Assembly (NCBI RefSeq): GCF_004379255.2
Contig: NC_056046.1
Span: 2,604,001 to 2,668,000, forward strand
Reading direction: 5' to 3'
Length of the DNA stretch: 64,000 nucleotides
DNA from: Salvia splendens
Lineage: Eukaryota > Streptophyta > Magnoliopsida > Lamiales > Lamiaceae
The position numbers and the translations under genes are program-made. Shown here one piece after another: positions 46,933 to 62,009 of this stretch (position 1 is the first letter of the stretch; each line of letters starts with the position of its first letter). The notes below the pieces were generated by a model. It was given only the letters and a program-made list of their open reading frames with translations. It was not told the origin of the DNA and made no database searches.

Positions 46933-48215
46933 ATGTACCCATGGCAGCAGATGATGCCCGGGGCCCCAATGGGGGGGAGTCCGCCGGGGGGGTTTCCGCC
47001 GATACCAGGGTGGGTACCCGGGATGCAGATGATGCCCGGGGGAGCACCGGCGACACAGTGGACTCCGAGGGTCGTACCGGCGACACAGTGGACTCCGGGG
47101 GTCGTACCGGCTACACAGGGGACTCCTGGGGGGTCCCCGGCGACGGCGGGGGATGTCTATCGCCCTAGTTTTGATTTTTCGACTGGGTCTTCGCACACAT
47201 CGACCCAAACACCCTTGGGGTTTGATAGTTTCTCCTTGGATGAGTTGGAGTTTGATACTCTCGGAGCTCCGGAGACTCTAGTTCAGGGGGGGCAGTGCCG
47301 GGGCGTGGCGCCCCAAAGAAGAAGGGCAAGAAGAAGGTCGGCGAGTCGTCGCAGCCGGGTGAGGAGGAGGTACGGAGGAGGTGGACGAACGACGAGAACG
47401 TCGCTCTCAGCAAGGCGTGGGTGAGTGTTTGCGACGATCCTCTCGTTTCGAACGAGCAAAGGATCGTCAACATGTGGGGCAAGATAGCAGTAGCCTACCA
47501 GAGATTTTGCCCGGAGGGGAGGCCCCGCAACGGGGAGGATTGCCGGAAGGGCTGGAACCGAATCAGGGCGGCAGTCTCCCGATTTTCGGGTTTGTACTCC
47601 AACGCACTCCGCATGATGAGCAGTGGCCAAACGGAGGATGACTGCAGGAGAATAGCGGAGAAAGCCTTCCCAGTGAAGGGTTTATACAAGGACTTCACCT
47701 ACTGGAACTGCTATCTTGTACTGAGCGAGTCCGAGAAGTTCCGAGTAGGTGTCGACTCTGGCTGGCCGAAGAAGCAACGACTGAACTACACCGGCGATTA
47801 CAGCGGCAGCAGCAGAGGTTCCCACGACCTCCCCGAGACGACGCAGGAGTTCCCCACGCCGCGTTCGGTCGGTGGCCGACCTCGCCCGATTGGGCGCAGA
47901 CGCGCTCAGCAGGTGGCGAGAAGTAACGCCGGGGCTTCCCATGAGGTCCAGTCGGCATCCCCCCTTGGCCAATCCACCCAGGACCTCAAATTCTTCGCTC
48001 GCGCCCAAACACGCGCTCAGTTGATCAAGACGATGGCCGAATGGCGGGTGGCGACGGATCCCGTGGAGAAGAGCGTGCTTCAAACCTTGCTCATGAGCCT
48101 GCAGGACGAGTTGGAGGCTATACGGAGGGAGACCGGTGGCGGCGGCAGCGGCGTAGGCGGCGGAGGCGACGACGATGGTGGCGACGGAGGCGACGGCGAC
48201 GGAGACGAGGAGTGA
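46933..48215 (+). pseudogene. Harbinger ORF1: Myb/SANT-like DNA-binding protein, split by a frameshift
   Basis: The 5' frame (46933 to about 47290) starts MYPWQQMMPGAPMGG and is Pro/Gly/Met-rich with a 30-base tandem repeat encoding VPATQWTPGV units. The 3' frame (about 47290-48215) holds basic KKKGKKK, then a trihelix/SANT-like domain (RRRWTNDENVALSKAWVSV, MWGKIAVAYQRFC, DCRKGWNRIRAAVSRFSGLY) and a helical tail (DPVEKSVLQTLLMSLQDELE) ending in Gly/Asp repeats. The frames join at a run of seven Gs (47286-47292), so one or two inserted or lost bases there probably split one protein. Similar plant proteins are often mislabelled glutathione S-transferase T3-like and belong with Harbinger Myb-like proteins that help bind element ends (family knowledge). 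Confidence 0.75.
47040..47140 (+). repeat. 30-bp tandem repeat in the Harbinger ORF
   Basis: Just over three diverging units of about 30 bases, each with ACCGGC-ACACAG-GGACTCC, encode PATQWTP-type repeats. Confidence 0.8.
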
Positions 48216-48760
48216 ATTGTCACTCTTTTTATTAATGTATTTTTTTTTAAATTAATGTACTTTTTTAATTTATTGTACTTTTTAAAATTTTAATAGTATT
48301 ATTAAACTTTTCCCGTATATGTCTCGTAAATTAAATTCCGTATATTGTGTGATTGTTAATTATGTCATTTTATATAATTGTTATTAGTGATGTGGCTGGG
48401 CTATTTATGATGTGGCTAGGCTATGGCTGAGCTATTTATGATGTGGCAGGAGGATTTTTAGTGCTGATGATGTGGCAGTGGCTGGGCTATGGCTGGGCTA
48501 TTGCTGGGCTATTCCTATTGTGGATGGTCTTAGTAGAGGAAAATAGCTGAGCTTGCGGATTGAGATGCCACGTCATGTGCCGTCCACGTGGGCGAACCGT
48601 TTCCCGTTGAAGCACCGCCAAATGGCAACGGTTAGCATTCATTCCGTTTCCGAAGGCCTTCGTCTCTCTTGTTTCCTCTTGGTGAGGCGGAATTCTCGAT
48701 TTCCCCCCAACTGTTCAAATCCCTCCACATTCCTCCATTTCTCCCCCGATTCAATCTCCC

Positions 48761-51386
48761 ATGGGATCTCCCGACAAATCCGCTCGTATTCCCGATGACG
48801 CCAGGAAGATTCTCGTGCGCATGGCGGCGGAGTGGCGCGACATCGTCGATCCGCAGGCGCTGCAGGTGGTCCCGCTCAAGGGAGCCATGACGAACGAGGT
48901 CTACCAAATCAAGTGGATTAGGAATTCCAGCCACGAGGACCCGCTGCCGAGATCGAAGAAAGTGTTGGTCAGGATTTACGGCCACGGTGTGGATGTGTTC
49001 TTCGATCGTGAGAATGAGATACGCACGTTTGAGTTCATGTCGAAGCAAGGTCAGGGGCCTAGGCTGCTCGGACGGTTCGCTAATGGCCGTGTTGAGGAGT
49101 TCATTCACGCTCGGGTAATTAATCGCAACTATTTGAATTTTGATTCAATTTGTTTTCCTCTCTAATTGAAGCTGTAGAGGCGAATCCTGAGCTCTTTTAC
49201 GTTTGCAAATTTTGAATTTAGTAGCTTTTTATGCCGGATGAAATTATCGAGTCTTCTTGCTATTTCAAAGAGCCTAGCATCTTTGGTTGAATTAATCGAA
49301 TTGCGCAAGCAAATGAACGATCTCTTTAGATGTTTATTTCAGTCAGAAATTTGAATTTGGCTGAGTTTCTTGCCGTTTCTATGAATTTAGCATCTGTCGT
49401 TTAATTAATCGAATTGCAAATGAACGATCTCCCTAGATGTCTAACATATTGCGTTTGATTGCCGGATTTTCAGACACTTTCTTCTGCTGATTTGCGTGAT
49501 CCTGAAATATCTGCTATAATAGCTTCTAAAATGAAAGAATTTCATGACCTGGATATGCCGGGGTCTAAGAAGATTGTCCTCTGGGATAGACTGCGGTGCG
49601 CCCTTTTCTCTCTAACAATTTCTTTCTCTGTATAAAGAGTGATATTTCATCGTAACTCATATTTGCTACTTGTGATTCTATTGCTTGCATGAGGTTTATG
49701 CGATAATGTTTCAGAAAATGGGTTACGGAAGCCAAACGTGTTTCATCGCCTCCAGAAGCCAAGGAATTTCGCTTAGGGGACCTGGAAGCTGAAATATCGG
49801 CTCTGGAGAAGAAACTCCATACCAATGATCGTATAGGATTCTGCCACAATGATTTGCAATATGGTAACATAATGATGGATGAAGAAACCAGATCGATAAC
49901 CATAATTGTGAGTTTTAAGCTATGCCTTTATGGCGTTAGTGGAGATCGATCTAAAATAATGTTTAAATGCTTAAATTCCTTCTTCTAATGATGTAAATTC
50001 CGTAGGCTATAGGAAGATATGTGAAGCAGAATTAGTTATAGGAAGATGTTAATGTTCAGGAACCTGTAGGTTAACTTGATTAAGCTTTTAGTTGGCTGTG
50101 GATTCTTTGAGAGTTGTGCTCTTCTCTATACATGACTATGTGGTTGAGTGACTGATAGGACGGTGATGGGCCGACAGGTATCGTAGTGGACTTTGGTTGA
50201 CATAGGTCAGTAATGAACATGTTTTCATCCAGTAGGACTTGATCTTATGGAGCTATTGCTTAATTTGCTCCAGGTGCAAGTGTAGCTCTACGTCTATCAA
50301 TTCACCACATGCATGGTTCAACTAGAGGCAACTCGGTCCTTAACTACATTAACTGGTAGCCCAAGTCAAGCTGCATTTAGTATATGAATTACAGTACACA
50401 CCTGAATATAGTTATTCTTTGTAGCCACAGATTTAGGATTCTGATATAGCATTTTGCATTCATCGTGGTTTCTAAGGTGGTTATTTGATCGGATGATCTA
50501 TCTTGTTATGTTTAAATGGAGTAGTGAGATACACATATGACTCTGTGATCAGCTCAATGAAATGAAGATGGTTCTTTTGATTTCACGTGTACTTTCTTCT
50601 GATCACGGTTATCTTGTGTTGGTCCACAGGATTATGAATACGCTAGCTACAACCCTATCTCCTTTGACATTGCAAATCATTTTTGTGAGATGGCTGCTGA
50701 CTATCATACTGAAACCCCTCATGTCTTGGACTACAATAAATATCCAAGTAGAGGATTACTCTTCCCTTCAAATATTGTCTCATACTTCTCAACCTCCTTT
50801 ATTAATCGGGAAATTAAAATTCAGTTTGTCTTCTCATCCAGATTTGCAGGAGCGTGACAGATTCTTGCGTGTCTATCTGGCTGCCTCAGGTTGTTAGTTA
50901 ATTAAATTTCCATAATATTTACTGATTGGTAAATTGCTTGTATCAGTTCCACTCTATTGAGATGATAAGTTCCTTAGGAGTCTCAATTTCTGTAAGATGA
51001 GTAGAGAAAAGCTGTAATTGTGGATGATTATACTGCATAATTGTGGAGTATAGTTTACTAGTTTATCTGAAGTGCCCGAACCTTGCTGCAGGAAAACAAC
51101 CTAGTGACTCGGAGGTGAAGCAATTGAATCAAGAAGTGGAGAAGTATACTCTTGCTAGCCATCTTGTTTGGGGGTTATGGGGATTAATCTCGGTATGTTT
51201 TACCAATCTCACATCATAATCATATTTCTCAAGTATTCTTGAGATAGAACAACTCACCTGTTTCGTGCTTTTCTGTTATGATCACAGGCGCATGTCAATG
51301 ATATCGATTTTGACTACGTGGAGTATGCTAGACAAAGATTTCGAGCTTACTGGGTAAAGAAACGTGAAGTACTGGGAGATTCATAG
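48761..51386 (+). CDS. choline/ethanolamine kinase
   Basis: Seven in-phase exons, 48761-49114, 49474-49595, 49715-49907, 50630-50747, 50842-50889, 51092-51192 and 51288-51386, give 344 residues, the usual plant size. Landmarks are [13 protein letters not shown] (nucleotide-binding loop), [29 protein letters not shown], the Brenner phosphotransferase motif [14 protein letters not shown] (catalytic Asp) and the choline-kinase motif [20 protein letters not shown]. The end reads [20 protein letters not shown]. The enzyme phosphorylates choline (possibly ethanolamine) with ATP, the first step of the CDP-choline route to phosphatidylcholine. Similarity to Arabidopsis CK1 favours choline; the exact substrate is not shown by the sequence. 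The ATG lies after a short leader that begins near the Harbinger element end. Confidence 0.93.
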
Positions 51387-51599
51387 TTGATGGCGAATTG
51401 TTCAGTTCTGATAAAAAGATGTATCATGATTCTCTGTCTAGTTTGAGTATGTTTTGAAATGCTTTAGAACTGTGAATTGTATATCATTTGGCATTTAAGA
51501 TTTAGCTTTTTGTGAAGAAAATTGCTGTCTACTTTTGTACAGTGAGAGCACCTAATTCCATTCAAATGAATTCATATAATCTTTTTCTAATTTATTGTT

Positions 51600-51870
51600 T
51601 GGCGTGTTTAGTTTCATTTAACTGGATCGTATTTTATAGTACGTATTTAACTAAATTTTAAAGTGTTTCAAAAAGAATTTCGATACAAGCGCTGCAAAAT
51701 GTGTATTGGGCTGGGCCTATTGGCTGAGCTGAGCAAAAATTTAGTACTGTATTTGGAAATTCTAGAACAAATAGAGCTTTATATCATAATTCGAAATTCT
51801 TGAAATTGGATCTTGATGTTTAAATCTAATTCGAAATTAAATTTTGATGTTAAGCAGGAGTGTCAGTTAC
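51600..51870 (+). repeat. dispersed repeat family, copy 2
   Basis: It shares CGATACAAGCGCTGCAAAAT, TTGGGCTGGGCCTATTGGCT and the AATTCGAAATTCTTGAAATT block with the complement of 29060-29400, and more weakly with 53605-53960. It lies in the 3' flank of the choline kinase gene. Confidence 0.75.
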
Positions 51871-52247
51871 GACCGTATTTGAAAGTTACTATATCAAAAT
51901 TCATGATTTCCAAGGGGATTCTTCTCAATCATATTCATAATGCTTTTCTTCTCTTATTTCTTTTCCTCAGGTAGAGAAATAGAGAAAATAAAGAACTTTG
52001 CATGCTTTAGTGGCATGAATGATTTACTATCATTTTTATTTAACTTAGGGTTTAGTATCATTTTTATGTAACAAAACACCCTCTAGAAGAACAAAAGTGA
52101 AAAAATAGCAAAAATATCAGTTGACAGTAGTAATATTTTTCAGGGAGTGCGAATATGAATGTGATCACTAATGACTAATGATATAAATATTGCGGTTCAA
52201 TTCGATTCAATCACTACTCCATAAATGAATTAACACTCGATCTCTTC

Positions 52248-53255
52248 ATGAAGCCAATTAACATGGCGATAATCCTCTTCTCCCTCACCCTCCTCCTCGT
52301 AGCTCTCGCCGCCGCCCCCACCCACCTCCCCACCTCCGCCGCCCCCACCCACCTCCCCACCTCCGCCGCCCCCACCTATCCCCATATAACCCCCCTGGCA
52401 CCACCACCATCCCCCTCACCGCAACCCACCGCGGCAGCGAAGCAAGAAATGCCCCACCGCCCCACCACCACCACCTCCGCCGCCGCCACCTATTCCCATA
52501 AAACCCCCCTCGCACCACCACCCTCACCGACACCCACCGCCGCAGCCGTAGAAGCAGAAGCCCCGTCGCCACCACCCAGCGCGGTGGCGGCGAATCAAGA
52601 CAGGCACCTCCGCAACATCCTGGACGCCCTGGTTGGCAGCGGAGACTACGGCGGGTGGGCCAACCTCCTGTCCTCCGCCAACCCCTCCGACCTACCCCTC
52701 ACCGCCACCCTCTTCGTCCCCTCCAACGACGCCATCTCCGCCCCCGCCGCCACCCTCGACCCCCTCCTCGTCGCCTACCACATTGTCCCCCAGCGCCTCA
52801 CCTTCTCCCAGCTCCGCCACCTCACCATCCCCACCCGCCTCCCCACCCTCCTCCCCTCCAATTCCATCCTCCTCACCGGAAACTCGCCCGATAATTTCAC
52901 CGTCGACGGATCCCACATCACTCAACCCGACATCTTCCTCAACTCCGCCTTCGCTGTTCACGGACTCGATAGGCTGCTCAACTACTCCGTTTACGGCGGC
53001 AGCAGCCCCCTCTCGCTCGCGCCGGAGAGCAGCGACGACGGCGCCAACCTTGTCGAGGGAAGGCAGCGGCCCCGGCCACGACTGCCGAAGCGGAGGCGGT
53101 CGCCGCCGCCGCCGGGGAACGGAGGCGACTGGGTGCCGGACATTCCGGACGTAACTTCCCCGGGTCTAAAGGCCGGCGCGTGGCGTCCGTGCGGTGGAAT
53201 TCCGGCGGTTGTGATTTCTTGCTTTTTTGTGTTTTTCGGATTCATGATTCGTTGA
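52248..53255 (+). CDS. fasciclin-like arabinogalactan protein (FLA), single FAS1 domain
   Basis: A single-exon frame of 335 residues. The signal peptide is MAIILFSLTLLLVALAAAP. Residues ~25-115 form a Pro/Ala/Thr/Ser-rich region with repeated APTHLPTS and PLAPPPSP units, the kind that is hydroxylated and arabinogalactosylated. The FAS1 domain follows with TATLFVPSNDAI (H1-type), LLVAYHIVPQRL (YH motif) and FLNSAFAVHGLDRLL (H2-type). A basic Arg/Pro stretch and a hydrophobic tail (IPAVVISCFFVFFGFMIR) could anchor it, either by GPI or as a membrane segment. Such proteins act at the plasma membrane-wall interface. It most resembles the FLA19-21 type, which is inference. ATG 52248 is chosen; ATG 52263 is an alternative that starts right at the hydrophobic core. 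Confidence 0.88.
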   Translation: MKPINMAIILFSLTLLLVALAAAPTHLPTSAAPTHLPTSAAPTYPHITPLAPPPSPSPQPTAAAKQEMPHRPTTTTSAAATYSHKTPLAPPPSPTPTAAAVEAEAPSPPPSAVAANQDRHLRNILDALVGSGDYGGWANLLSSANPSDLPLTATLFVPSNDAISAPAATLDPLLVAYHIVPQRLTFSQLRHLTIPTRLPTLLPSNSILLTGNSPDNFTVDGSHITQPDIFLNSAFAVHGLDRLLNYSVYGGSSPLSLAPESSDDGANLVEGRQRPRPRLPKRRRSPPPPGNGGDWVPDIPDVTSPGLKAGAWRPCGGIPAVVISCFFVFFGFMIR

Positions 53256-53604
53256 GATTTCGCGCGCGAAATGTGGGTGGTTGGAATTTCTTGATTTTGT
53301 AACATTTCTTTGATTCACAATGAATTTGATTCCCCCGTTTCACATTTTCTTGATTTGTTGTGTTGTTTTTCATTATGTTATCTTAGTTCAAATCAAGCGA
53401 GAGTGGGAGAGATTGATATGGTTAGTTAATTCAGTTAATTTGATAGCCCCATTTCAATTTTTTCTTGATTAGTTGTGTTGTTTTGAGATATCAAGATCAT
53501 CAACTTGTCATTATGTGATCTTAATTCTGAGAGAGATATATAGATTCAGTGAAACAATCGAACTTTATGTGCTAAGAATTGACAAAGATAGCAAAAATTG
53601 AATA

Positions 53605-53960
53605 GTTATGACGTGTTTAATTCCATTTAACTAGATTGTAATTTTCATTTTAACTAAATTTTAGAAAAAAATCCATACGATGTAATTAAGCGCTGCAATA
53701 TTTGTATTGAAGAACTGAGAAAAATGTGTATTTGAAAATTAATTATAGAAGAAATGCAGCTTAAAATCATAATTCGAAATTCTTGAAATTGGATTTTGAT
53801 GTGAAGCGGGAGTATCAGTTATGATTTGTAAGTTAGTTAGTTACTATAGGAAAGTTAGTTGATATTGACATTTTAGTCCTTCAATTTTGTCGCTCTTAAA
53901 TTTGCAATTCCCGAGGAAAAATATTACTAGCACCTAAAGTTCATGAACAAATCCCTTATC
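53605..53960 (+). repeat. dispersed repeat family, copy 3
   Basis: It shares AAGCGCTGCAA, ATAATTCGAAATTCTTGAAA and the TTTTAGTCC-TCAATTTTGTC block with copy 1. It is more diverged than copies 1 and 2 but extends further at its right end, so copies 1 and 3 define the family best. Confidence 0.7.
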
Positions 53961-54360
53961 TTATTAAAAAACTTTTGAATTATTTTGGGATTTTTTTTAC
54001 TACAAAATTGATCTGTAGAAAATAGCATTTGTATATTTTGGTACTTATTTAAATAAATATTACAAGAGGTTTTTGGACAGAGATATAATCACGATTGATA
54101 CCTTGACAAAGTTCACTGATAAAAAAAAATGTTCCGTCTATAAAATTTTCTTGATTAGTTATGTTTGAGATGACTTCACATTTTCTAGACTAGTTACGGT
54201 GTTTTGATACATCAAGATCACCAACTTTTCATTATTATGTGATCTTAATTCACAGAGAGAGATGAAGATTACGAAAACAAAATTTTGCAGCAGTGAAACA
54301 ATTGAACTTTTCTATGGCAATGTGTGTGTGTATCAATGGTAATAAGCTACATGTATGCTT

Positions 54361-54634
54361 TACAAGGTAATGTGTGTATCTATGGTAACAAATTCCTAAT
54401 AATATTCTTGATCGATCTTGATTTGATACTCCGTAATCTTCTCTTTTTTCTAACAATAAAAATAATACTCCCTCTTTCCCAGTTTAAGAGTAAGATTTAC
54501 AAGGTAATGTGTGTATCTATGGTAACAAATTCCTAATAATATTCTTGATCGATCTTGATTTGATACTCCGTAATCTTCTCTTCTTTCTAACAATAAAAAT
54601 AATACTCCCTCTTTCCCAGTTTAAGAGTAAGATT
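54361..54634. repeat. 137-bp tandem duplication
   Basis: 54361-54497 and 54498-54634 are nearly identical. The unit contains AAGGTAATGTGTGTATCTAT, a CTTGATCGATCTTGATTTGA block and the left end of the adjacent Stowaway element. A shorter, imperfect third piece precedes it at about 54316-54360. Confidence 0.9.
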
Positions 54635-54930
54635 TAGTTATGGCACGGGTTTTAAGAAATTGGTGGAGTGTGTAATAAATGAAGTGATGTGGTGGTTGTT
54701 GGAGTGTGTAATAATTAAAGTGAGGTAGTGGAAAGTGAGACCATTTTGATTTTTTGTGTGTTTAGGATTTTGTTTTGTTTTATTTTTATGAAAGTAATGG
54801 CATTTGAGTGTAAATTTCATAAAAAATGAGGTTAAATTTTATGTCCAAATATGGTAAATTCTAAATGTGACTCTTAAACTGAGACGGATTTAAATGACAA
54901 AATGTAACTTTTAAACTGGGACGGAGAGAG
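54605..54930. mobile_element. Stowaway MITE with a duplicated left end
   Basis: Left end CTCCCTCTTTCCCAGTTTAA and right end TTAAACTGGGACGGAGAGAG are inverted, with TA outside (54603-54604, 54931-54932). The same left end also stands at 54468 because of the 137-bp duplication, which therefore happened after the insertion. Confidence 0.8.
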
Positions 54931-55023
54931 TAGCTCTCATCGCCGCCGCCGCCACCCTCCTTTTATTAAATTAGTTGCACTATAAATAAATGACCACATC
55001 TCCTCCCTCTCTTACTAAACTTT

Positions 55024-55236
55024 TTGAAGCCAACAAACATGGCAATTCTCTTCTCCCTCCGCCTCTTCCTAGTAGCTCTCATCGCCGCCGCCGCCACCCT
55101 CCTCCCCACCGCCGCCGCAGAAGCCCGACCAGCCCCTCCCCACGCAACCCTCGCACCACCACCACCACCACCCTCACCCTCACCAACAAATATTTTTGGA
55201 TTAGTTATGAACATTTATATAATTCTACATATATAA
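55024..55236 (+). pseudogene. decayed N-terminal copy of the fasciclin-like protein gene
   Basis: The sequence repeats the start of the FLA gene at 52248: the leader, then KP-NMAI-LFSL-LFLVAL signal peptide, alanines and a short PLAPPP-type region. The FLA start codon is TTG here; the next ATG (55039) would give a ~65-residue signal-peptide plus proline-rich peptide. After SPSPTNIFG the similarity ends in unrelated AT-rich DNA, so the FAS1 domain is absent. A short secreted peptide is possible in principle, but decay is more likely. Confidence 0.7.
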
Positions 55237-55485
55237 TCGAATTTTTTAAAGATTTTACATTGAAAATCGATTTATAAATATTCATTGATTTAAAATAAAT
55301 TACATACTAATTTACATTTTTAAAAAATTGAAATTTTAACTTAAATATTTGCATATTTAACAAAAATATTCTTTAACTAAATATTATATAATTAATTCAA
55401 ATCAAGCTCGAAATCATATTACATTTTGGCATAAAGTTTCTATATCATTCCTTTCTTATGGCTACATGTAACAAATAACAAAATT

Positions 55486-55719
55486 AATTTTTAATTAAAT
55501 TCAATTAAATCTCAAAATAAAGGATATTATGTATGTGTACAATTTATGTACATTCGAAATTGTCTTGATTTGTTGTCTTGTTTTGTACCGTGTTAATTAA
55601 TTAATTTTTAATTAAATTCAATTAAATCTCAAAATAAAGGATATTATGTATTTGTACAATTTATGTACATTCGAAATTGTCTTGATTTGTTGTCTTGTTT
55701 TGTACCGTGTTAATTCAAT
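55486..55719. repeat. 117-bp tandem duplication
   Basis: ATTAAATTCAATTAAATCTC and the following sequence through TTTTGTACCGTGTTAATT occur twice with a 117-base offset (55494 and 55611) and almost no differences, so the duplication is recent. Non-coding. Confidence 0.88.
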
Positions 55720-56182
55720 AAAGCTCCGTTTGGTCTAATAGAATTAGGTATGTGAAATTGGAATTGAAATCTCCAATTCCAAATTAGAATTTTGTATCAA
55801 AAATAGATAATTGGAAATAGTTATAAAATTGGACACATTCACCCACGCACGATCTCACACACACAATACACATACTACGATCTCACACACAATACACATT
55901 TCATATCAATTGCATCATTTTATATCCAATTTGATCACCCCGTTTCACATTTTCTTGATTAGTAAATTTCATTACCATGTGATCTTAATTCAGAGAGAAA
56001 GATCACAAACTTAAATTTGCAGCAATGAAACAATTGAACTTTATTTGCTTAAGAAATGCATCGTGCAACAACACCAGGATGAATTTTCTCCCTGTTTATG
56101 CCGATGCCAAAAAAGAATCGACAAAGATAGCAAAAATTGGTTACCGAAGTCTAGAAAAAATAATTATTGAAAATAATAAGTT

Positions 56183-60157
<3,975 letters not shown>

Positions 60158-61051
60158 GATTTCCAGATTATGAAAGAAGCATATATGTGCGGCCGATTAG
60201 TTGCTGGTCGATTTCCGAACCTCCCCAAAAGCAGAGCCTCGCCGCGCAGCAGTTCTCAATAAGCAGAAATTCTGATCCAGAAAAGGAAAATTTATGAAAA
60301 CCTAATCTCCCCAATTTGTTTCCATAGATGACATTGACAAAAATTCATGACTTTATGACTACAAAATTGGTGAATAACAATCAATATATAATCATCAACA
60401 GCACAGATATTCTTCAATAAATAGATGAATATATCTGTCAAGAAATTTCACATAGCAAAGAATGGCACCATAAAATCCAAGAATTTCTCATAATACAATG
60501 GAATGATGAAAACCTGATTATTTATTACGAATAACAATCATATAGATAAGATATTCAGATCTATGCATAAAAACTATGCATACAAAAAAATTACCAGAAA
60601 ATTAGACCTAGAAAGGGGTTAGAACACGAAGCTGTAATCTTCAAATGCAAATCAGATGAAATTCCATGAATTTTACATAATCTTTCAGAAGCTACAACTC
60701 AACCAATCAACACAGATTCCACTCCTAAAAATAGTATCTTAAAATTTCTAATTCAGCTATTGAAACAGAAGCAAACTTTCAACCTAATGTGCTCTGATAA
60801 AAATATGAAACAATTCCCAATTCCCAAATTGAATGCACCAAAATTCTTCAAGATATATTGCCGCGAAACAAATCAACATCAAGAAAAACGATTTATATTA
60901 ACTCATTCAAACTACAAGCAATTTCCAAGAAATTACAGTTATTGAAAAATTCTTTACTGCAAAAGGTAGGGTGAATAAAATCCAAACCTAAAGAGCATAA
61001 TTTTATTAATTTATTCAATGGAAAGTGAAAAGAGGAAGCTATGAAAAACCT

Positions 61052-61093
<42 letters not shown>
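61052..61093. repeat. (TAA)n microsatellite
   Basis: About 14 perfect TAA/AAT units without interruption, flanked by ACCTTA and CTCC. Likely polymorphic. Confidence 0.95.
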
Positions 61094-62009
61094 CTCCAAC
61101 TCGAAAGAAAAATTAGTTCCTCATAACATGAAGGCAAAATATAAACCAAAAAGGAATTTGATTTTTATTTTATTTTATGCTTCATGAAATCCTGACTAAA
61201 ACAGAAGTGTTATGAAATAGGAGAAGCCCAAGAATTACCTAAAGACGAATACCAATTGTGAGCCAATCTTGTTATATTTATACTATGTTTTTTTTATTAT
61301 ACATCAAAAACATTGCAATCCCATATATAAAAATCTAATCTTTAGAAGGAAAATTTAATATAATAAAGGGATAAATGAAAAGGGAAGAGAGAATTGATTT
61401 TGTGTGGGATAAAGGAATTGTATTACAAACAAGTTGAATATGTCCTAGAAAAACCTGGGTACGCCCCTCCACCCCCACCCCACCACCTTCTTTAGATTTT
61501 ATAGTATTATTCTATGAAAATTAAAAATTAAGAAAATAAACTTGTAACTGAGATAAAGAAAAGAATGGAATCTGAATGAAAAAGACTGTTTGGTTCAATA
61601 GAAATCTATGGGCTTAGGTGTCAGTGTTTGTCCAAAATTGCCTCTGAACAAACAAAGTACATATATTATGACATTATGTTTTGTATGGTGATTATGCAAT
61701 CAAAATCTTGAATTTTTTTTAGGGAAAAAAACATGTTTCAAACATACATAAAGATTAGCCAATTATTGTTGATTGGCCCCTCTTCTGCTATTTTAGTTGG
61801 ATTTTAAAAGATTAATGGGTAAAAAGAATTGTTCTTTTGGGGAATGTTTTGCTTATTAAAAATTATTTTGTTAAATGAATCCAAATGTATTGTTCAAATA
61901 TGATGAATAGTCACTTCATATTCTACTTCATCCCATGGCCACTTTTGTAAGGTCATATTCAATGTTTCATGCCTCTTTGATGTAGGGAAATACGACTTTG
62001 ACGATGATT

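Larger units (their letters stand above)
46517..48529 (+). mobile_element. PIF/Harbinger-like element carrying only a Myb/SANT-type ORF
   Basis: Terminal inverted repeats GACCATCCACAATA (46517-46530) and TATTGTGGATGGTC (48516-48529) are perfect over 14 bases. They are flanked by TTA on both sides (46514-46516, 48530-48532), the target duplication typical of PIF/Harbinger. The interior is strikingly GC-rich against its AT-rich surroundings. The left subterminal zone is packed with CGCCCAGC/GCTGGGCG units and the right with GGCTGGGCTA units. No DDE transposase frame is present, so the element needs a transposase in trans. Only the DNA-binding-type ORF remains. Confidence 0.85.

Noticed and set aside
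46514..47208. Minus-strand frames in the GC-rich Harbinger element
   Set aside because: No motif is recognisable; high GC removes stop codons from all frames.
52285..52961. Long open frames antisense to, or in other frames of, the FLA gene
   Set aside because: They arise from the proline-codon-rich composition and read as low-complexity Arg/Gly/Glu or Ser/Pro strings.
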